A stretch of 64,000 nt of DNA from an uncultured beta proteobacterium (GTDB taxonomy: Bacteria > Pseudomonadota > Gammaproteobacteria > Burkholderiales > Burkholderiaceae_C). Shown here one piece after another: positions 34,907 to 44,088 of the stretch (its first letter is position 1; each line of letters starts with the position of its first letter). The translations under genes and the position numbers were made by a program. Below the pieces are notes generated by a model. The model searched no databases. It was not told where the DNA came from and saw only the letters and a program-made list of their open reading frames with translations. The stretch covers positions 1 to 64,000 of the forward strand of contig CAISLN010000075.1 of the NCBI GenBank assembly GCA_903886275.1, read 5' to 3'.

Positions 34907-36115
34907 TTAGTGCGCGCGCTTGCCAGCATGGGCGGCGATGATGCTTTGCACCGCGTCATTGGCGCCCTTGTCCATGGCGGCATAGACCTCGGTCTGCACC
35001 GCCGAGCTGGGGTGGGGTGCTTCAGACAGCGACTTGCCGCTTTGGTCCGTCACGTCCACCGTAGCCTCCATGGACAGGCCCACGCGCAGGGGGTTTTGCA
35101 GCAGTTGCTTGGCATCGAGCGCAATGCGCACCGGCACGCGCTGCACCACCTTGATCCAGTTGCCGGTGGCGTTTTGCGCCGGTAGCAGGGCAAAGGCGGC
35201 ACCGGTGCCCGCACCCAGACCTGCCACCAGTCCCCGGTACTCCATCTTCTTGCCGTAGACATCGGCGGTGAGCAACACCGGTTGGCCAATGCGGATGCTG
35301 CGCAGCTGCACCTCCTTGAAGTTGGCATCGACCCAGAGCTGCTTGAGCGGGATGAGGGACATCAGCGGCGCCCCTGCCTGCACCCGCTGGCCGAGTTGCA
35401 CGGTGCGCTTGGCTACATAGCCATCCACCGGTGCCGGCAGCGCTGCGCGGTGCAACGCCAAATAGGCTTCGCGCACCTTGGCTGCGGCCGCCATCACGCT
35501 GGGGTAGGCCTCCACTTTTGTGCCTTCGGTCAGGGTCTGGTTGCTGCTGAGCTGTTCGCGTGCGGCCGTGACACCGGCCTGCGCGGCGACCAGGGCGTTT
35601 TGCGCCGCAGCCACCTGCGACTGCGCATGGCCCAGTTCTTCCCGCGACACCGCACCATTGCCCACCAGCGACTGGCGCCGGCCCAGGTCGTCGCTGGCGC
35701 GGGCCAGGTCGGTGCGGGCGCGTGTGACATCGGACTCGCGCACGGCGATCTGCGCACCCAAGGTGCTGTTGTTGGCGTACAGGCTGCGGGTCTGGCGCAC
35801 CGCCTGGGCCAGGTTGGCCTCGGCCTGGTCCAGCGCCACCCCGGCATCGGCCGGGTCGAGCTGCACCAGCGGCTGGCCGGCCTTTACGAAGTCGGTGTCG
35901 TCGGCAAAGATGGCCGTGACCGTGCCGCCCACCTGGGGCGTGATTTGCACCACATTGCCCTGCACATAGGCGTTGTCGGTGGCCTCTTCGTGGCGGCCCA
36001 GGTACCACTCATAGCCACCATAGGCCAGGCCCAGCAGCACCACCAGGGTGACACCCTTGAGGGCCTTGGAGCGTTTGGAGTTGGAGGCAGCGGGAGTCGA
36101 AATGGATGCGTTCAT
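34907..36115 (-). CDS. emrA: HlyD-family membrane fusion protein, EmrA-like
   Basis: A 402-residue periplasmic adaptor. One membrane helix lies near residues 20-38 (ALKGVTLVVLLGLAYGGYEW). A biotinyl-lipoyl half motif follows (ATDNAYVQGNVVQITPQVGG), then a long coiled-coil hairpin (~95-215), the second lipoyl half (PVDGYVAKRTVQLGQRVQAG) and a beta-barrel. It bridges the EmrB-like pump and the NodT-type channel. The gene order channel-adaptor-pump on one strand supports a tripartite complex. Confidence 0.9.
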   Translation of the reverse strand: MNASISTPAASNSKRSKALKGVTLVVLLGLAYGGYEWYLGRHEEATDNAYVQGNVVQITPQVGGTVTAIFADDTDFVKAGQPLVQLDPADAGVALDQAEANLAQAVRQTRSLYANNSTLGAQIAVRESDVTRARTDLARASDDLGRRQSLVGNGAVSREELGHAQSQVAAAQNALVAAQAGVTAAREQLSSNQTLTEGTKVEAYPSVMAAAAKVREAYLALHRAALPAPVDGYVAKRTVQLGQRVQAGAPLMSLIPLKQLWVDANFKEVQLRSIRIGQPVLLTADVYGKKMEYRGLVAGLGAGTGAAFALLPAQNATGNWIKVVQRVPVRIALDAKQLLQNPLRVGLSMEATVDVTDQSGKSLSEAPHPSSAVQTEVYAAMDKGANDAVQSIIAAHAGKRAH

Positions 36116-36161
36116 GGTGATGGGCTTCTTGCGTATTTTTGGATGGGGTGTGGGTTGCGCT

Positions 36162-37604
36162 TCAGTGCGTTGCGGCGGGCATCAGATCAGCGCCTATGGC
36201 ATGCAACACTTGCACCTGGGTGTCTAGCGCGCGGGCGGCCAGATCGACGCCTTGACGGCCTTGGGCCAGCACCGGCGCCTCCGTGCTCAGCACATTCAGG
36301 TAGTTACCAAGGCCGGCCTGGTAGCGCTGCAGCGCAATGGCATAGGCGGTCTCGGCAGAGGCCTGCGCCGCACCCTGTTCGACCTGCTGGCGGCGTACCG
36401 CCTGAGCCGATGCGATGCGGTCGGAGACCTCGTGCACGGCGTCCAGCAGCTGGGCGTTGTAGCTCTCGATTGCGGCATCGAGCTCGGCGGTCTTGCCGCG
36501 CAAATTGGCGCGCAAGCGGCCCGCATCAAACAGCGGCAGGCGTATGGCCGGACCTACGCCCCATTGCGCGCTGTCGCTCTTGAGGAGCTTGTCAAAGCCT
36601 ATGCTGTTGAGACCGGCAAAGGCCACCAGATTGATATTGGGATAGAACTGCGACTTGGCCGATGCCACCTCGCTGCTAGCGGCCTCCACACGCCAGCGGG
36701 CGGCGGCAATATCGGAGCGGCGACCCAGCAGGTCCAGCGGCAGGGTCTGGGCCACGGACACGCCGACTATGCTTTCAAGAGCAGGCAGCTCCAGTTTCAA
36801 ATGGGATAGCGCTTGCGCCGTCAGCGCAGCCATGGCGTTCAAGGCCAAGGCCTTTTGCTCATTCAGGATTTCGATTTGCAAACGGGCGTCGGGCAGGCTG
36901 CTGGCGGCTTGCTGCAACTCCAACTGCGTATCGAGGCCGGCGTTGACGCGGCTTTGCACCAGGGTCTGGATGTGCGTGCGTTGCGCCAGGGTGCGCTCGG
37001 CCAAGGCGGTCTGTGCCTGCAGGCGCAGCAGCTGGAAATAGCCGCGCGTCACATTGGCAGCGAGCAGTCCGCGAGCGGCCCGCACATCGGCCTCACCCGC
37101 CCTGATCTGACCCAGACTGGCGTCCAGCGCCGCGCGGTTCTTGCCAAAAAAGTCCAGCTCCCAGCTGGCCGTGGCCTGCAGGTTGCCGCTGTCTAGCACC
37201 GCGCCACCATAGGGCGGCGGGTAAATATTGTTGGCCGTGTAGCGCTGGTGCGTCAGGTCCAGCGAGGCATTGACCTGCGGGCCGTCCACGGACTGCACGG
37301 CAGCGCTGGCGGCCTGTGCGCGCAGCAAACGGGCCTGTGCGATCTTTAAGCCGGGGTTGTTCAGCAACGCGGTTTGCACCAGGGCGTTGAGCTGCGTATC
37401 GCCAAAGCCCAACCACCAGTCGGCGTCGGTCACGGTGCGCTCGGCATCCAGATTGTTCAGACCCAGGCGGCTGGCATCCAGCGCTTTGGCATTGGGCTCA
37501 ATGCCAGAAAAATTGGCGCAGGCGCCCAGGCAAGCGATGGCCACGCTGCCCAACAAGAAGCGGGTGCTGCGGGCGGCAGCGGGCAGGAATTCAGGAAGCA
37601 TCAT
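36162..37604 (-). CDS. Outer-membrane efflux lipoprotein, NodT family
   Basis: A 480-residue TolC-like channel. The signal peptide ends in a lipobox, ACLGAC at about residues 22-27 (LLGSVAIACLGACANFSGIE), so the mature protein is lipidated. Two outer-membrane-factor repeats follow, with typical blocks WELDFFGKNRAALDASLGQI, RRSDIAAARWRVEAASSEVA and the closing RYQAGLGNYLNVLSTEAPVL. I chose ATG 37604, which places the signal peptide correctly and overlaps the marR end by 14 bp. It provides the exit duct for the EmrAB-like pump downstream. Confidence 0.88.
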   Translation of the reverse strand: MMLPEFLPAAARSTRFLLGSVAIACLGACANFSGIEPNAKALDASRLGLNNLDAERTVTDADWWLGFGDTQLNALVQTALLNNPGLKIAQARLLRAQAASAAVQSVDGPQVNASLDLTHQRYTANNIYPPPYGGAVLDSGNLQATASWELDFFGKNRAALDASLGQIRAGEADVRAARGLLAANVTRGYFQLLRLQAQTALAERTLAQRTHIQTLVQSRVNAGLDTQLELQQAASSLPDARLQIEILNEQKALALNAMAALTAQALSHLKLELPALESIVGVSVAQTLPLDLLGRRSDIAAARWRVEAASSEVASAKSQFYPNINLVAFAGLNSIGFDKLLKSDSAQWGVGPAIRLPLFDAGRLRANLRGKTAELDAAIESYNAQLLDAVHEVSDRIASAQAVRRQQVEQGAAQASAETAYAIALQRYQAGLGNYLNVLSTEAPVLAQGRQGVDLAARALDTQVQVLHAIGADLMPAATH

Positions 37605-38115
37605 GCGGATCCGCGCGGTTGGTTGGGGTGTCATGGGCAAGCTTGGCAATGGATTGGGCGTTGTTGAAGATGCGGCGCAAATAGTCGCGCAGGGTCTGAA
37701 ATTCGGTGGCATTGAAACCGGCAAGGTGGGCGTTTTGCACGCCGCTCAAGATGTGAGGGATGGCGCTGGCGGCCTTGGTGCCTGCAGGGGTGAGTTCGAT
37801 ATGGACGACGCGGCGGTCGGTCTCGGAGCGCACGCGCTTGCACAGGCCCTTGGCCTCCAGCCGGTCCAGCGTGCGTGTCATGGCGCCAGCGTCGAGGTGA
37901 CAGCAGCGGGCCAGTTCGGCCACGGTGGAGGCTTGGCCGCTATAGAGCTTGAAGAGCGGAATCCACTGGGCGTTGGTCAACTCGGTGTGAGCGAGTTCGC
38001 GCTCGATCTCATGGCCCACCATGTTGAGGATCTGGCGCATCAGGTAACCCACGCTGTCTTCCGGGTTGTAGCTTTCGGCCCGGTAAAAAGTGCATTGCGG
38101 CTTGGCTTTTGTCAT
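37591..38115 (-). CDS. MarR-family repressor of the efflux operon
   Basis: A 174-residue winged-helix regulator. The central HTH reads ASTVAELARCCHLDAGAMTR, then TLDRLEAKGLCKRVRSETDR and the wing DRRVVHIELTPAG. It leads the operon marR, channel, emrA, emrB. A double palindromic site lies 16-41 bp upstream of its start and should mediate self-repression, relieved by a phenolic or drug ligand. The ligand itself cannot be read from sequence. Confidence 0.88.
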   Translation of the reverse strand: MTKAKPQCTFYRAESYNPEDSVGYLMRQILNMVGHEIERELAHTELTNAQWIPLFKLYSGQASTVAELARCCHLDAGAMTRTLDRLEAKGLCKRVRSETDRRVVHIELTPAGTKAASAIPHILSGVQNAHLAGFNATEFQTLRDYLRRIFNNAQSIAKLAHDTPTNRADPHDAS

Positions 38116-38130
38116 GCCGGCATTATTCCA

Positions 38131-38156
38131 TGCCTAGACAAACATTGCCGAGGCAA
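38131..38156. promoter_or_regulatory. Double MarR operator upstream of the efflux operon
   Basis: TTGCCGAGGCAA (38145-38156) is a perfect 12-bp palindrome. ATGCCTAGACAA (38130-38141) is an imperfect second copy agreeing with TTGCCTAGGCAA at 10 of 12 positions. Centres are 15 bp apart and the pair ends 15-41 bp before the marR ATG, overlapping where the promoter should be. This is the layout of autoregulated MarR loci. Confidence 0.65.
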
Positions 38157-38186
38157 GGATATGCGTCGCGAGCGCTTGGGTGGCGG

Positions 38187-39209
38187 CTACTTCAACAGGG
38201 CGGCGGCCATTTCGCTGATCGGACGCGCCAGATTGCCGTAGGCGGTGGCCTTCTGGCTCGACGCGTTGCCGTCCAGCGCGCGCTTCTTGATGCCTTGCAA
38301 AATGGCAGAGAGCCGGAAGAAGCTAAAGACGATGTAGAAGTCCCAGTTGGGAATTTCACCGATGCCTCTGAGTTCGCAGTAACGCGCCACATAGGCCGCC
38401 TCTGAAGGGATGCCCAGCGCAGCCCGGTCCAGCCCACCCAAACCGGGGATCGCGGCATCGACCGGCAGGCGCCACTGCATGCACTGGTAGGCCAGATCGG
38501 CCCAGGGATGGCCCAGGGTGGAGAGTTCCCAATCCAGTACGGCCAGCACGCGCGGCTCGGTGGGGTGGAACACCAGGTTGTCGATGCGGTAGTCGCCATG
38601 GTTGAGCGCCACCTGGCCATCATCGGCCGGTAGGTTGTGCGACAGCCATTCGATCAGACGGTCCATTGCCGGGTTGGCCTCGGTAGCGGTGGTTTGGTAC
38701 TGCTCGGACCAGCGGCTGATCTGGCGGGCAAAGTAGTTGCCCGGCCTGCCATAGTCGGACAGGCCAATCGGCCCCAGGTCCACGCTGTGCATGGCGGCCA
38801 GCACCTGCACCATGGCCTCATACATTGCACCTCGTTGCTCCGGTGTCTGGTCCGCCAAGGCGCCGTCCCAAAAAATGCGCCCCTGCACGAACTCCATCAC
38901 ATAGAACATGGAGCCAATCACGCTCTCGTCACCGCACAGGCAATAGACAAGGGGCACGGGAACGGCCGTGTTGCCCAGGGCTTCGATGACGCGGAATTCG
39001 CGGTCCACCGCGTGGGCGGACTTGAGCAACACACCGGGCGGCTTGCGGCGCAAGACATATTGGCGGCTATCGGTCGAGAGCAAATAGGTCGGATTGGACT
39101 GGCCACCGGCAAATTTGCTGCAGGCTTGGATCCGCCCAAAGTCGGCAATGCGCTCGGACAGATAGGCTTGCAGGCGTGCGGTGTCCAGGGTGTCGGTTGC
39201 ATCGGTCAT
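38187..39209 (-). CDS. APH-type phosphotransferase, putative hydroxyacyl kinase
   Basis: A 340-residue protein of the aminoglycoside-phosphotransferase/choline-kinase fold. The catalytic loop reads LNHGDYRIDN (Brenner motif with Asp and Asn), followed by VLDWELSTLGHPWADLAYQC, supplying the metal-binding Asp. The N-lobe has GGQSNPTYLLSTDSRQYVLR. Such kinases sit beside ACAD-type dehydrogenases, and the pair equals the two halves of human ACAD10/ACAD11 and resembles LvaA/LvaC of levulinate catabolism, where a 4-hydroxyacyl-CoA is phosphorylated and then converted. It begins 6 bp after the dehydrogenase stop. Confidence 0.82.
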   Translation of the reverse strand: MTDATDTLDTARLQAYLSERIADFGRIQACSKFAGGQSNPTYLLSTDSRQYVLRRKPPGVLLKSAHAVDREFRVIEALGNTAVPVPLVYCLCGDESVIGSMFYVMEFVQGRIFWDGALADQTPEQRGAMYEAMVQVLAAMHSVDLGPIGLSDYGRPGNYFARQISRWSEQYQTTATEANPAMDRLIEWLSHNLPADDGQVALNHGDYRIDNLVFHPTEPRVLAVLDWELSTLGHPWADLAYQCMQWRLPVDAAIPGLGGLDRAALGIPSEAAYVARYCELRGIGEIPNWDFYIVFSFFRLSAILQGIKKRALDGNASSQKATAYGNLARPISEMAAALLK

Positions 39210-39215
39210 GGCGTA

Positions 39216-40427
39216 TTAGCCCCCGGACAGTTGGCGGATCACTTGCTTGCCCAGGGCCATCATGTGCACCTGATCCGGGCCATCGGCGATACGACACCAG
39301 CGCGCATAGTTAAAGGCCTCGGCCAAAAAATAATCCTCGGTCAGGCCACCGGCTCCGTGCATCTGGATGGCCATGTCGATCACCTCCGCGCCGAGCTGCG
39401 GCACCATGATCTTGGCCATGGCGATCAGGTCCATGGCCTCCTTGTTGCCCACGCGGTCCATCTTGTCGGCCGCGCGCAGGGTCAGAAGGCGGCACATCTC
39501 CACCTTGGAGGCCATCAGCGCAATGCTCTCGCGCACCGAGCCCTGTTCGCTTAAGCGCTTGCCAAATACCACCCGGCTGTTGACCCGCTTGCAGGCCAAC
39601 TCAAGGGCGCGTTGCGCCGCGCCTATGACGCGCATGCAGTGGTGAATGCGCCCGGGTCCGAGGCGGCCCTGGGCGATCTCAAAGCCTCTGCCTTCACCGA
39701 GCAGGATGTTGGCCTTGGGCACGCGCACGTTGTCGAAATTCACCTCGGCATGGCCGGCTGGTTCTTCAAAATAGCCCATGGTGCTCAAGGGGCGCACGAT
39801 GGTGACGCCCTCTGTGTCGCGCGGCACCAGCACCTGCGACTGTTGCAAATGGCGACTCGGGTTGGCCGGATCGGTCTTGCCCATCACGATAAATATCTTG
39901 CAGGTCTCGCGCATGGCGCCGGTGGCAAACCATTTGCGGCCATTGATCACATAGTCATCGCCCTCACCGCGTATCGACAACTCCACATTGGTGGCATCGC
40001 TGGAGCCGACCTCGGGCTCGGTCATCAAATAGGCCGAGCGGATCTCGCCGGCCAGCAGGGGTGTGAGCCATTGCGCCTGTTGCGCGGGCGTGGCGTAGCG
40101 GGCAAACACTTCCATATTGCCGGTGTCAGGGGCACTGCAGTTGAACACCTCGGCGGCCCAAAAGACACGGCCCATGGTCTCGGCCAGGGGCGCATATTCG
40201 AGGTTGGAGAGGCCCGCGCCGCCATGCTCGCGTCCCGGCATGAACAGGTTCCAAAGCCCCTGTTCGCGTGCCCGGGCCTTGAGTTCTTCCATGAGGGGCG
40301 GCGTGTTCCAGCGGTGCTGGTGCACCTGCTCCTTGAAACTGCGCTCATTGGGATGGATATGTGCATCCATAAAGCCCGTCAGTCTGGCCTGCAGATCCTT
40401 GACGCGGGGAGAGGCTTCGAAATCCAT
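39216..40427 (-). CDS. Acyl-CoA dehydrogenase, ACAD10/11-like
   Basis: A 403-residue FAD enzyme. It starts MDFEASPRVKDLQARLTGFM. Conserved signatures are AYLMTEPEVGSSDATNVELS (the first ACAD motif), INGRKWFATGA, and near the end QMHGAGGLTEDYFLAEAFNY. It belongs to the long N-terminal ACAD10/11 group rather than to beta-oxidation short-chain enzymes. With the kinase downstream it probably handles 4-hydroxy or branched acyl-CoAs. It is the first gene of a two-gene unit; the 140 bp upstream to the terminator shows no gene. Confidence 0.88.
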   Translation of the reverse strand: MDFEASPRVKDLQARLTGFMDAHIHPNERSFKEQVHQHRWNTPPLMEELKARAREQGLWNLFMPGREHGGAGLSNLEYAPLAETMGRVFWAAEVFNCSAPDTGNMEVFARYATPAQQAQWLTPLLAGEIRSAYLMTEPEVGSSDATNVELSIRGEGDDYVINGRKWFATGAMRETCKIFIVMGKTDPANPSRHLQQSQVLVPRDTEGVTIVRPLSTMGYFEEPAGHAEVNFDNVRVPKANILLGEGRGFEIAQGRLGPGRIHHCMRVIGAAQRALELACKRVNSRVVFGKRLSEQGSVRESIALMASKVEMCRLLTLRAADKMDRVGNKEAMDLIAMAKIMVPQLGAEVIDMAIQMHGAGGLTEDYFLAEAFNYARWCRIADGPDQVHMMALGKQVIRQLSGG

Positions 40428-40570
40428 GGGGGTCCTTCTTGAGAGTGCAATCGACTAACTAGTTGCACTGCATAGTGACCGCGCAGGCAAAGGGCGTCAA
40501 TAGCGCAGAAGGCTTGCGCGCATCCAACGGACCCGCGCGCTGCACATAGACAAAAACCGTTGCCAGAAAC

Positions 40571-40600
40571 AAAAAAGGCCCACCGAAGTGAGCCTTTTTT
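40571..40600 (-). terminator. Intrinsic terminator after tRNA-fMet and the ribosomal operon
   Basis: In the leftward sense AAAAAAGGCTCAC, a TTCG loop, then GTGGGCCTTTTTT. The stem is G/C-rich with a stable cUUCGg-type loop and runs into a T-tract. The A-tract on the other side makes it potentially bidirectional. It lies 24 bp past the tRNA 3' end, closing the spc/alpha transcription block. Confidence 0.88.
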
Positions 40601-40624
40601 ATACTGCGTTTTACCGCATGCTTT

Positions 40625-40701
<77 letters not shown>

Positions 40702-40719
40702 GTAAGTGTTTAGTATACC

Positions 40720-41118
40720 TTATTCTGCAGCGATTTGTGCAGCTTCTTCAACAGAAGTTTCAGCACGGTCCACCAATTCGACCAAAGCCATGGGCGCATT
40801 GTCACCAACGCGGAAACCCATCTTCAGAATACGTGTGTAACCACCTGGACGGGCGTTGAAACGCGGGCCGAGGTCGTTGAACAACTTGGTCACGCTTTCA
40901 CGGTCGCGCAGGCGGTCAAACGCCAGACGGCGGTTCGCTACCGTAGCCACCTTGGCCAGGGTGATCATGGGCTCGATCACGCGGCGCAGTTCTTTGGCCT
41001 TTGGCAATGTGGTCTTGATGACTTCGTGCTCGATGAGCGAGTTCATCATGTTGCGCAACATCGCGAGGCGGTGCGATGTGGTGCGATTGAGTTTACGTAG
41101 TCCGTGTCCGTGGCGCAT
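40720..41118 (-). CDS. rplQ: 50S ribosomal protein L17
   Basis: A 132-residue large-subunit protein beginning [20 protein letters not shown], the invariant L17 opening. It continues with [20 protein letters not shown] and [20 protein letters not shown]. It is the last protein gene of the alpha block, after rpoA, and is followed by tRNA-fMet. It carries a short acidic tail ([13 protein letters not shown]). Confidence 0.97.
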   Translation of the reverse strand: MRHGHGLRKLNRTTSHRLAMLRNMMNSLIEHEVIKTTLPKAKELRRVIEPMITLAKVATVANRRLAFDRLRDRESVTKLFNDLGPRFNARPGGYTRILKMGFRVGDNAPMALVELVDRAETSVEEAAQIAAE

Positions 41119-41173
41119 GTGATTTCCTTGAGTTATTTAACCGGCAGCCGTATCAGGTACTGCCAGTGGCGCA

Positions 41174-41191
41174 ACGCCCTTTCGGGCATTT
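41174..41191 (-). repeat. Small GAAA-loop hairpin between rpoA and rplQ
   Basis: In the leftward transcript AATGCCC-GAAA-GGGCGTT folds into a 7-bp stem (one G-U pair) with a GNRA tetraloop, just after the rpoA stop. There is no T-run, so it is more likely an mRNA processing or stability element than a terminator. Confidence 0.45.
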
Positions 41192-41198
41192 ATTTTGT

Positions 41199-42188
41199 TT
41201 AACGTTTCTCTAGTGCAGCGGGTGGCCAGCTCTCGAGCTTCATGCCCAAGGTCAGACCACGAGAAGCCAGCACTTCTTTGATTTCATTGAGTGACTTGCG
41301 ACCCAGATTAGGGGTCTTGAGCAACTCGTTTTCGGTGCGCTGAATCAGATCACCGATGTAGTAGATGTTCTCGGCCTTCAGGCAGTTAGCAGAACGAACC
41401 GTCAGTTCCAACTCGTCCACAGGACGCAGCAAGATAGGATCGAATTGCGTATTGCCACGCGGTGCCGGTGCATCGAATGCAGCCAATTCGCTGCCTTCGA
41501 GTTGCGCAAACACTGCGAGCTGTTCCACCAAAATCTTGGCCGAGGCGCGCACTGCATCTTCAGCAGACACTGCACCGTTGGTTTCGATTTCGACAACCAG
41601 CTTGTCCAGATCGGTACGCTGCTCAACGCGGGCGCTTTCGACCGTGTAGCTCACGCGCTTGACGGGCGAGAACGAGGCGTCCAGCACAATGCGGCCGATC
41701 GACTTGTTGGGTTCATCAGCGTGACGGCGCATGGTTCCGGGCACGTAACCGCGACCCTTTTCAACCTTGATCTGCATGTCCAGTTTGCCGCCGTGCGACA
41801 GATTGGCAATAACGTGACCGGGGTTGATGATTTCCACATCATGCGGGGTCTGGATATCAGCGGCAGTAACGACACCTTCTGCGTCTTTACGCAGGCTCAG
41901 GGTCACTTCTTCGCGATTGTGCAGCTTGAAAACCACACCCTTCAAATTCAGCAAGATGTTGACCACATCTTCTTGCACGCCATCAATCGACGAGTACTCG
42001 TGGAGCACGCCGGCGATGGTGACTTCTGTTGCCGCAAATCCAGGCATGGACGACAGCAGCACGCGACGCAGCGCATTGCCCAGGGTATGTCCGTAACCAC
42101 GTTCAAAGGGCTCAAGAGCCACCTTGGCGCGGTTGGTACCGAGCTGTTCTACGCTAATGGATTTTGGTTTCAGCAAACTGTTCTGCAT
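41199..42188 (-). CDS. rpoA: RNA polymerase alpha subunit
   Basis: A 329-residue subunit that nucleates RNA polymerase assembly. The N-terminal dimerisation domain has [20 protein letters not shown] followed by [10 protein letters not shown]. The C-terminal DNA- and activator-binding domain has [20 protein letters not shown] and [20 protein letters not shown]. The length equals E. coli RpoA. It follows rpsD on the same strand. Confidence 0.98.
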   Translation of the reverse strand: MQNSLLKPKSISVEQLGTNRAKVALEPFERGYGHTLGNALRRVLLSSMPGFAATEVTIAGVLHEYSSIDGVQEDVVNILLNLKGVVFKLHNREEVTLSLRKDAEGVVTAADIQTPHDVEIINPGHVIANLSHGGKLDMQIKVEKGRGYVPGTMRRHADEPNKSIGRIVLDASFSPVKRVSYTVESARVEQRTDLDKLVVEIETNGAVSAEDAVRASAKILVEQLAVFAQLEGSELAAFDAPAPRGNTQFDPILLRPVDELELTVRSANCLKAENIYYIGDLIQRTENELLKTPNLGRKSLNEIKEVLASRGLTLGMKLESWPPAALEKR

Positions 42189-42294
42189 GCAGACTTCCTC
42201 TCAATACCCCCGACTCGTTACATCGGTAAGGCTGGTGAAGCACCCCGACACAGGGCTTGCCTGTATCAGGGAACGAATTCAAATACTCAACGAA

Positions 42295-42918
42295 TTAACG
42301 TGAATACAACTCAACGATCATAGATTCGTTGATGTCGGCCGCAAACTGGTCACGGTCAGGTACAGACTTGAACACGCCTTCGGCTTTTTCAGCGTTGACT
42401 TCCACCCAGGCTGGCATGCCAACTTGTGCGGCCAGTTGCAGAGCTTCAACCACACGGTTTTGCTTCTTCGACTTTTCGCGCAGAGCGATCACGTCACCGG
42501 CCTTGACCATGTAAGACGGGATGTTCACGGAACCAGCGTTCACGGTGATGGCCTTGTGGGACACCAACTGACGTGCTTCGGCGCGCGTGGAGCCAAAGCC
42601 CATGCGGTAAACGACGTTGTCGAGACGCGATTCCAACAGGAACAGCAGGTTGGCACCGGTATTACCACGGCGACGATCGGCTTCTTCGAAGTAGCGGCGG
42701 AACTGACGCTCCAGCACGCCATACATGCGCTTGACTTTTTGCTTTTCGCGCAATTGCAGGCCGTAGTCGGAAGTACGGGCACCAGAGGTGCGGCCGTGCT
42801 GACCAGGCTTGGAATCGAATTTGGCCTTGTCGCCGATGGAGCGACGGGCGCTCTTCAGAAACAGGTCAGTGCCTTCACGGCGGGAGAGTTTGGCCTTGGG
42901 GCCGAGGTATCTTGCCAC
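42295..42918 (-). CDS. rpsD: 30S ribosomal protein S4
   Basis: A 207-residue primary 16S rRNA binder. It starts [20 protein letters not shown]. The S4 domain reads [20 protein letters not shown], then [12 protein letters not shown]. It has no N-terminal zinc cysteines (a C- form). In many bacteria S4 represses this operon; no target structure was identified here. It sits between rpsK and rpoA, with a 106-bp gap before rpoA. Confidence 0.97.
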   Translation of the reverse strand: MARYLGPKAKLSRREGTDLFLKSARRSIGDKAKFDSKPGQHGRTSGARTSDYGLQLREKQKVKRMYGVLERQFRRYFEEADRRRGNTGANLLFLLESRLDNVVYRMGFGSTRAEARQLVSHKAITVNAGSVNIPSYMVKAGDVIALREKSKKQNRVVEALQLAAQVGMPAWVEVNAEKAEGVFKSVPDRDQFAADINESMIVELYSR

Positions 42919-43001
42919 TTGAACTTCCTTTTATGTCATCTGCCGCACGGAAATGCGGGAGCCACCATCAAGGTGATGGTGGCGGTGGGCTTGTGAATGA
43001 A

Positions 43002-43406
43002 TTAGATCCGACGACGCTTTTGTGGGCGGCAACCGTTGTGCGGCACCGGTGTCACATCAGCAATCATGTTGATGCGAATGCCCAGGGCGGCCAAAGCGCG
43101 CACAGAGGATTCACGTCCAGGACCAGGTCCCTTGATTTCTACGTCAAGGTTCTTGATGCCCTGCTCCAGCGCTGCACGGCCGGCCACTTCGGAAGCAACC
43201 TGGGCTGCAAACGGAGTGGACTTACGCGAGCCCTTGAAACCTTGACCACCGGACGATGCCCAGGACAACGCATTGCCTTGGCGATCGGTGATGGTGATGA
43301 TGGTGTTGTTAAACGAAGCGTGCACGTGTGCAATGCCGTCAGCAACATTCTTGCGGACTTTCTTGCGGACGCGTTGCGCTGCGTTATTGGCGGGTGCTTT
43401 TGCCAT
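43002..43406 (-). CDS. rpsK: 30S ribosomal protein S11
   Basis: A 134-residue platform protein. It has [20 protein letters not shown] and the closing [15 protein letters not shown], the invariant S11 end that contacts rRNA near the mRNA exit. The basic N-terminus ([10 protein letters not shown]) is typical of betaproteobacteria. It follows rpsM by 13 bp. Confidence 0.97.
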   Translation of the reverse strand: MAKAPANNAAQRVRKKVRKNVADGIAHVHASFNNTIITITDRQGNALSWASSGGQGFKGSRKSTPFAAQVASEVAGRAALEQGIKNLDVEIKGPGPGRESSVRALAALGIRINMIADVTPVPHNGCRPQKRRRI

Positions 43407-43419
43407 GTTTCTCTATCCC

Positions 43420-43785
43420 TTATTTCTTCAAGGATGCAGCAGCCTTACGGGGGCCTTTGCGTGTGCGTGCGTTAGTGCGCGTGCGCTGACCGCGCATGGG
43501 CAAACCGCGACGGTGACGGAATCCGCGATAGCAGCCAATGTCCATCAAACGCTTGATGTTCATTGTCGTCTCACGACGCAGGTCACCTTCGATAGTGAAC
43601 TGGGCGATTTGATCGCGAATTTTTTCCAAATCCCCGTCGGTCAAGTCTTTGACCTTCTTGGAATAAGCGATGCCACAAGCTTCGCAGATTTTGCGAGCGC
43701 GGGTGCGACCGATTCCAAAGATGGCAGTCAAGCCAATTTCAGAATGCTGTTGCGGCGGAATATTGATGCCAGCGATACGTGCCAT
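43420..43785 (-). CDS. rpsM: 30S ribosomal protein S13
   Basis: A 121-residue head protein that touches the P-site tRNA and the L5 bridge. It begins [20 protein letters not shown], has the helix-hairpin-helix [18 protein letters not shown], and ends in the [20 protein letters not shown] tail. It is located 24 bp after rpmJ. Confidence 0.97.
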   Translation of the reverse strand: MARIAGINIPPQQHSEIGLTAIFGIGRTRARKICEACGIAYSKKVKDLTDGDLEKIRDQIAQFTIEGDLRRETTMNIKRLMDIGCYRGFRHRRGLPMRGQRTRTNARTRKGPRKAAASLKK

Positions 43786-43809
43786 TTTCGTCCTCTAAAA
43801 CTCTTGCAA

Positions 43810-43923
43810 TTAACCCTGGCGCTGCTTGTGACGCGGATCTGTACAGATCACACGCACAACGCCCTTGCGTCGGATAATTTTGCAGTTACGGCAAATTTTC
43901 TTGACCGAAGCCGAAACTTTCAT
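43810..43923 (-). CDS. rpmJ: 50S ribosomal protein L36
   Basis: A 37-residue protein. It reads [20 protein letters not shown], then [17 protein letters not shown]. Cys11, Cys14, Cys27 and His32 form the zinc site of the C+ type of L36. A strong ribosome-binding site AGGAGAG precedes the ATG at 43923 and overlaps the stop of the short upstream frame. There is no infA between this gene and secY. Confidence 0.97.
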   Translation of the reverse strand: MKVSASVKKICRNCKIIRRKGVVRVICTDPRHKQRQG

Positions 43924-43932
43924 ATTTCTCTC

Positions 43933-44088
43933 CTAAAAACCTTCGCCATGTTCCGACTTTGAATCGCGCGGAACCTGCGCTATTACCTTGCTCACAAGAC
44001 AGGGAGTTTGGATAAATCCGCCCAACCCCGTCTCAACGATTAACTTGTCACCCGGCCAAAACCGTTTGATCCCCAACCACCGACTCAA
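43933..44088 (-). CDS. Possible 51-residue protein between secY and rpmJ
   Basis: A frame starting at TTG 44088, which overlaps the secY stop as TTGA. It reads (M)[20 protein letters not shown], then [20 protein letters not shown], and stops at a TAG that runs into the rpmJ ribosome-binding site. It fills almost the whole 161-bp gap. The two-sided coupling geometry is suggestive, but the family is unknown, the start codon is weak and chance cannot be excluded. It is not IF-1, despite one PGDK-x-x-VE match. Confidence 0.3.
   Translation of the reverse strand: MSRWLGIKRFWPGDKLIVETGLGGFIQTPCLVSKVIAQVPRDSKSEHGEGF

Noticed and set aside
43933..44088. The short frame after secY as a diverged infA (it has PGDKLIVE, like PGDKVTVE of IF-1).
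   Set aside because: The remaining residues do not fit the IF-1 OB fold, and the frame is about 20 residues too short.
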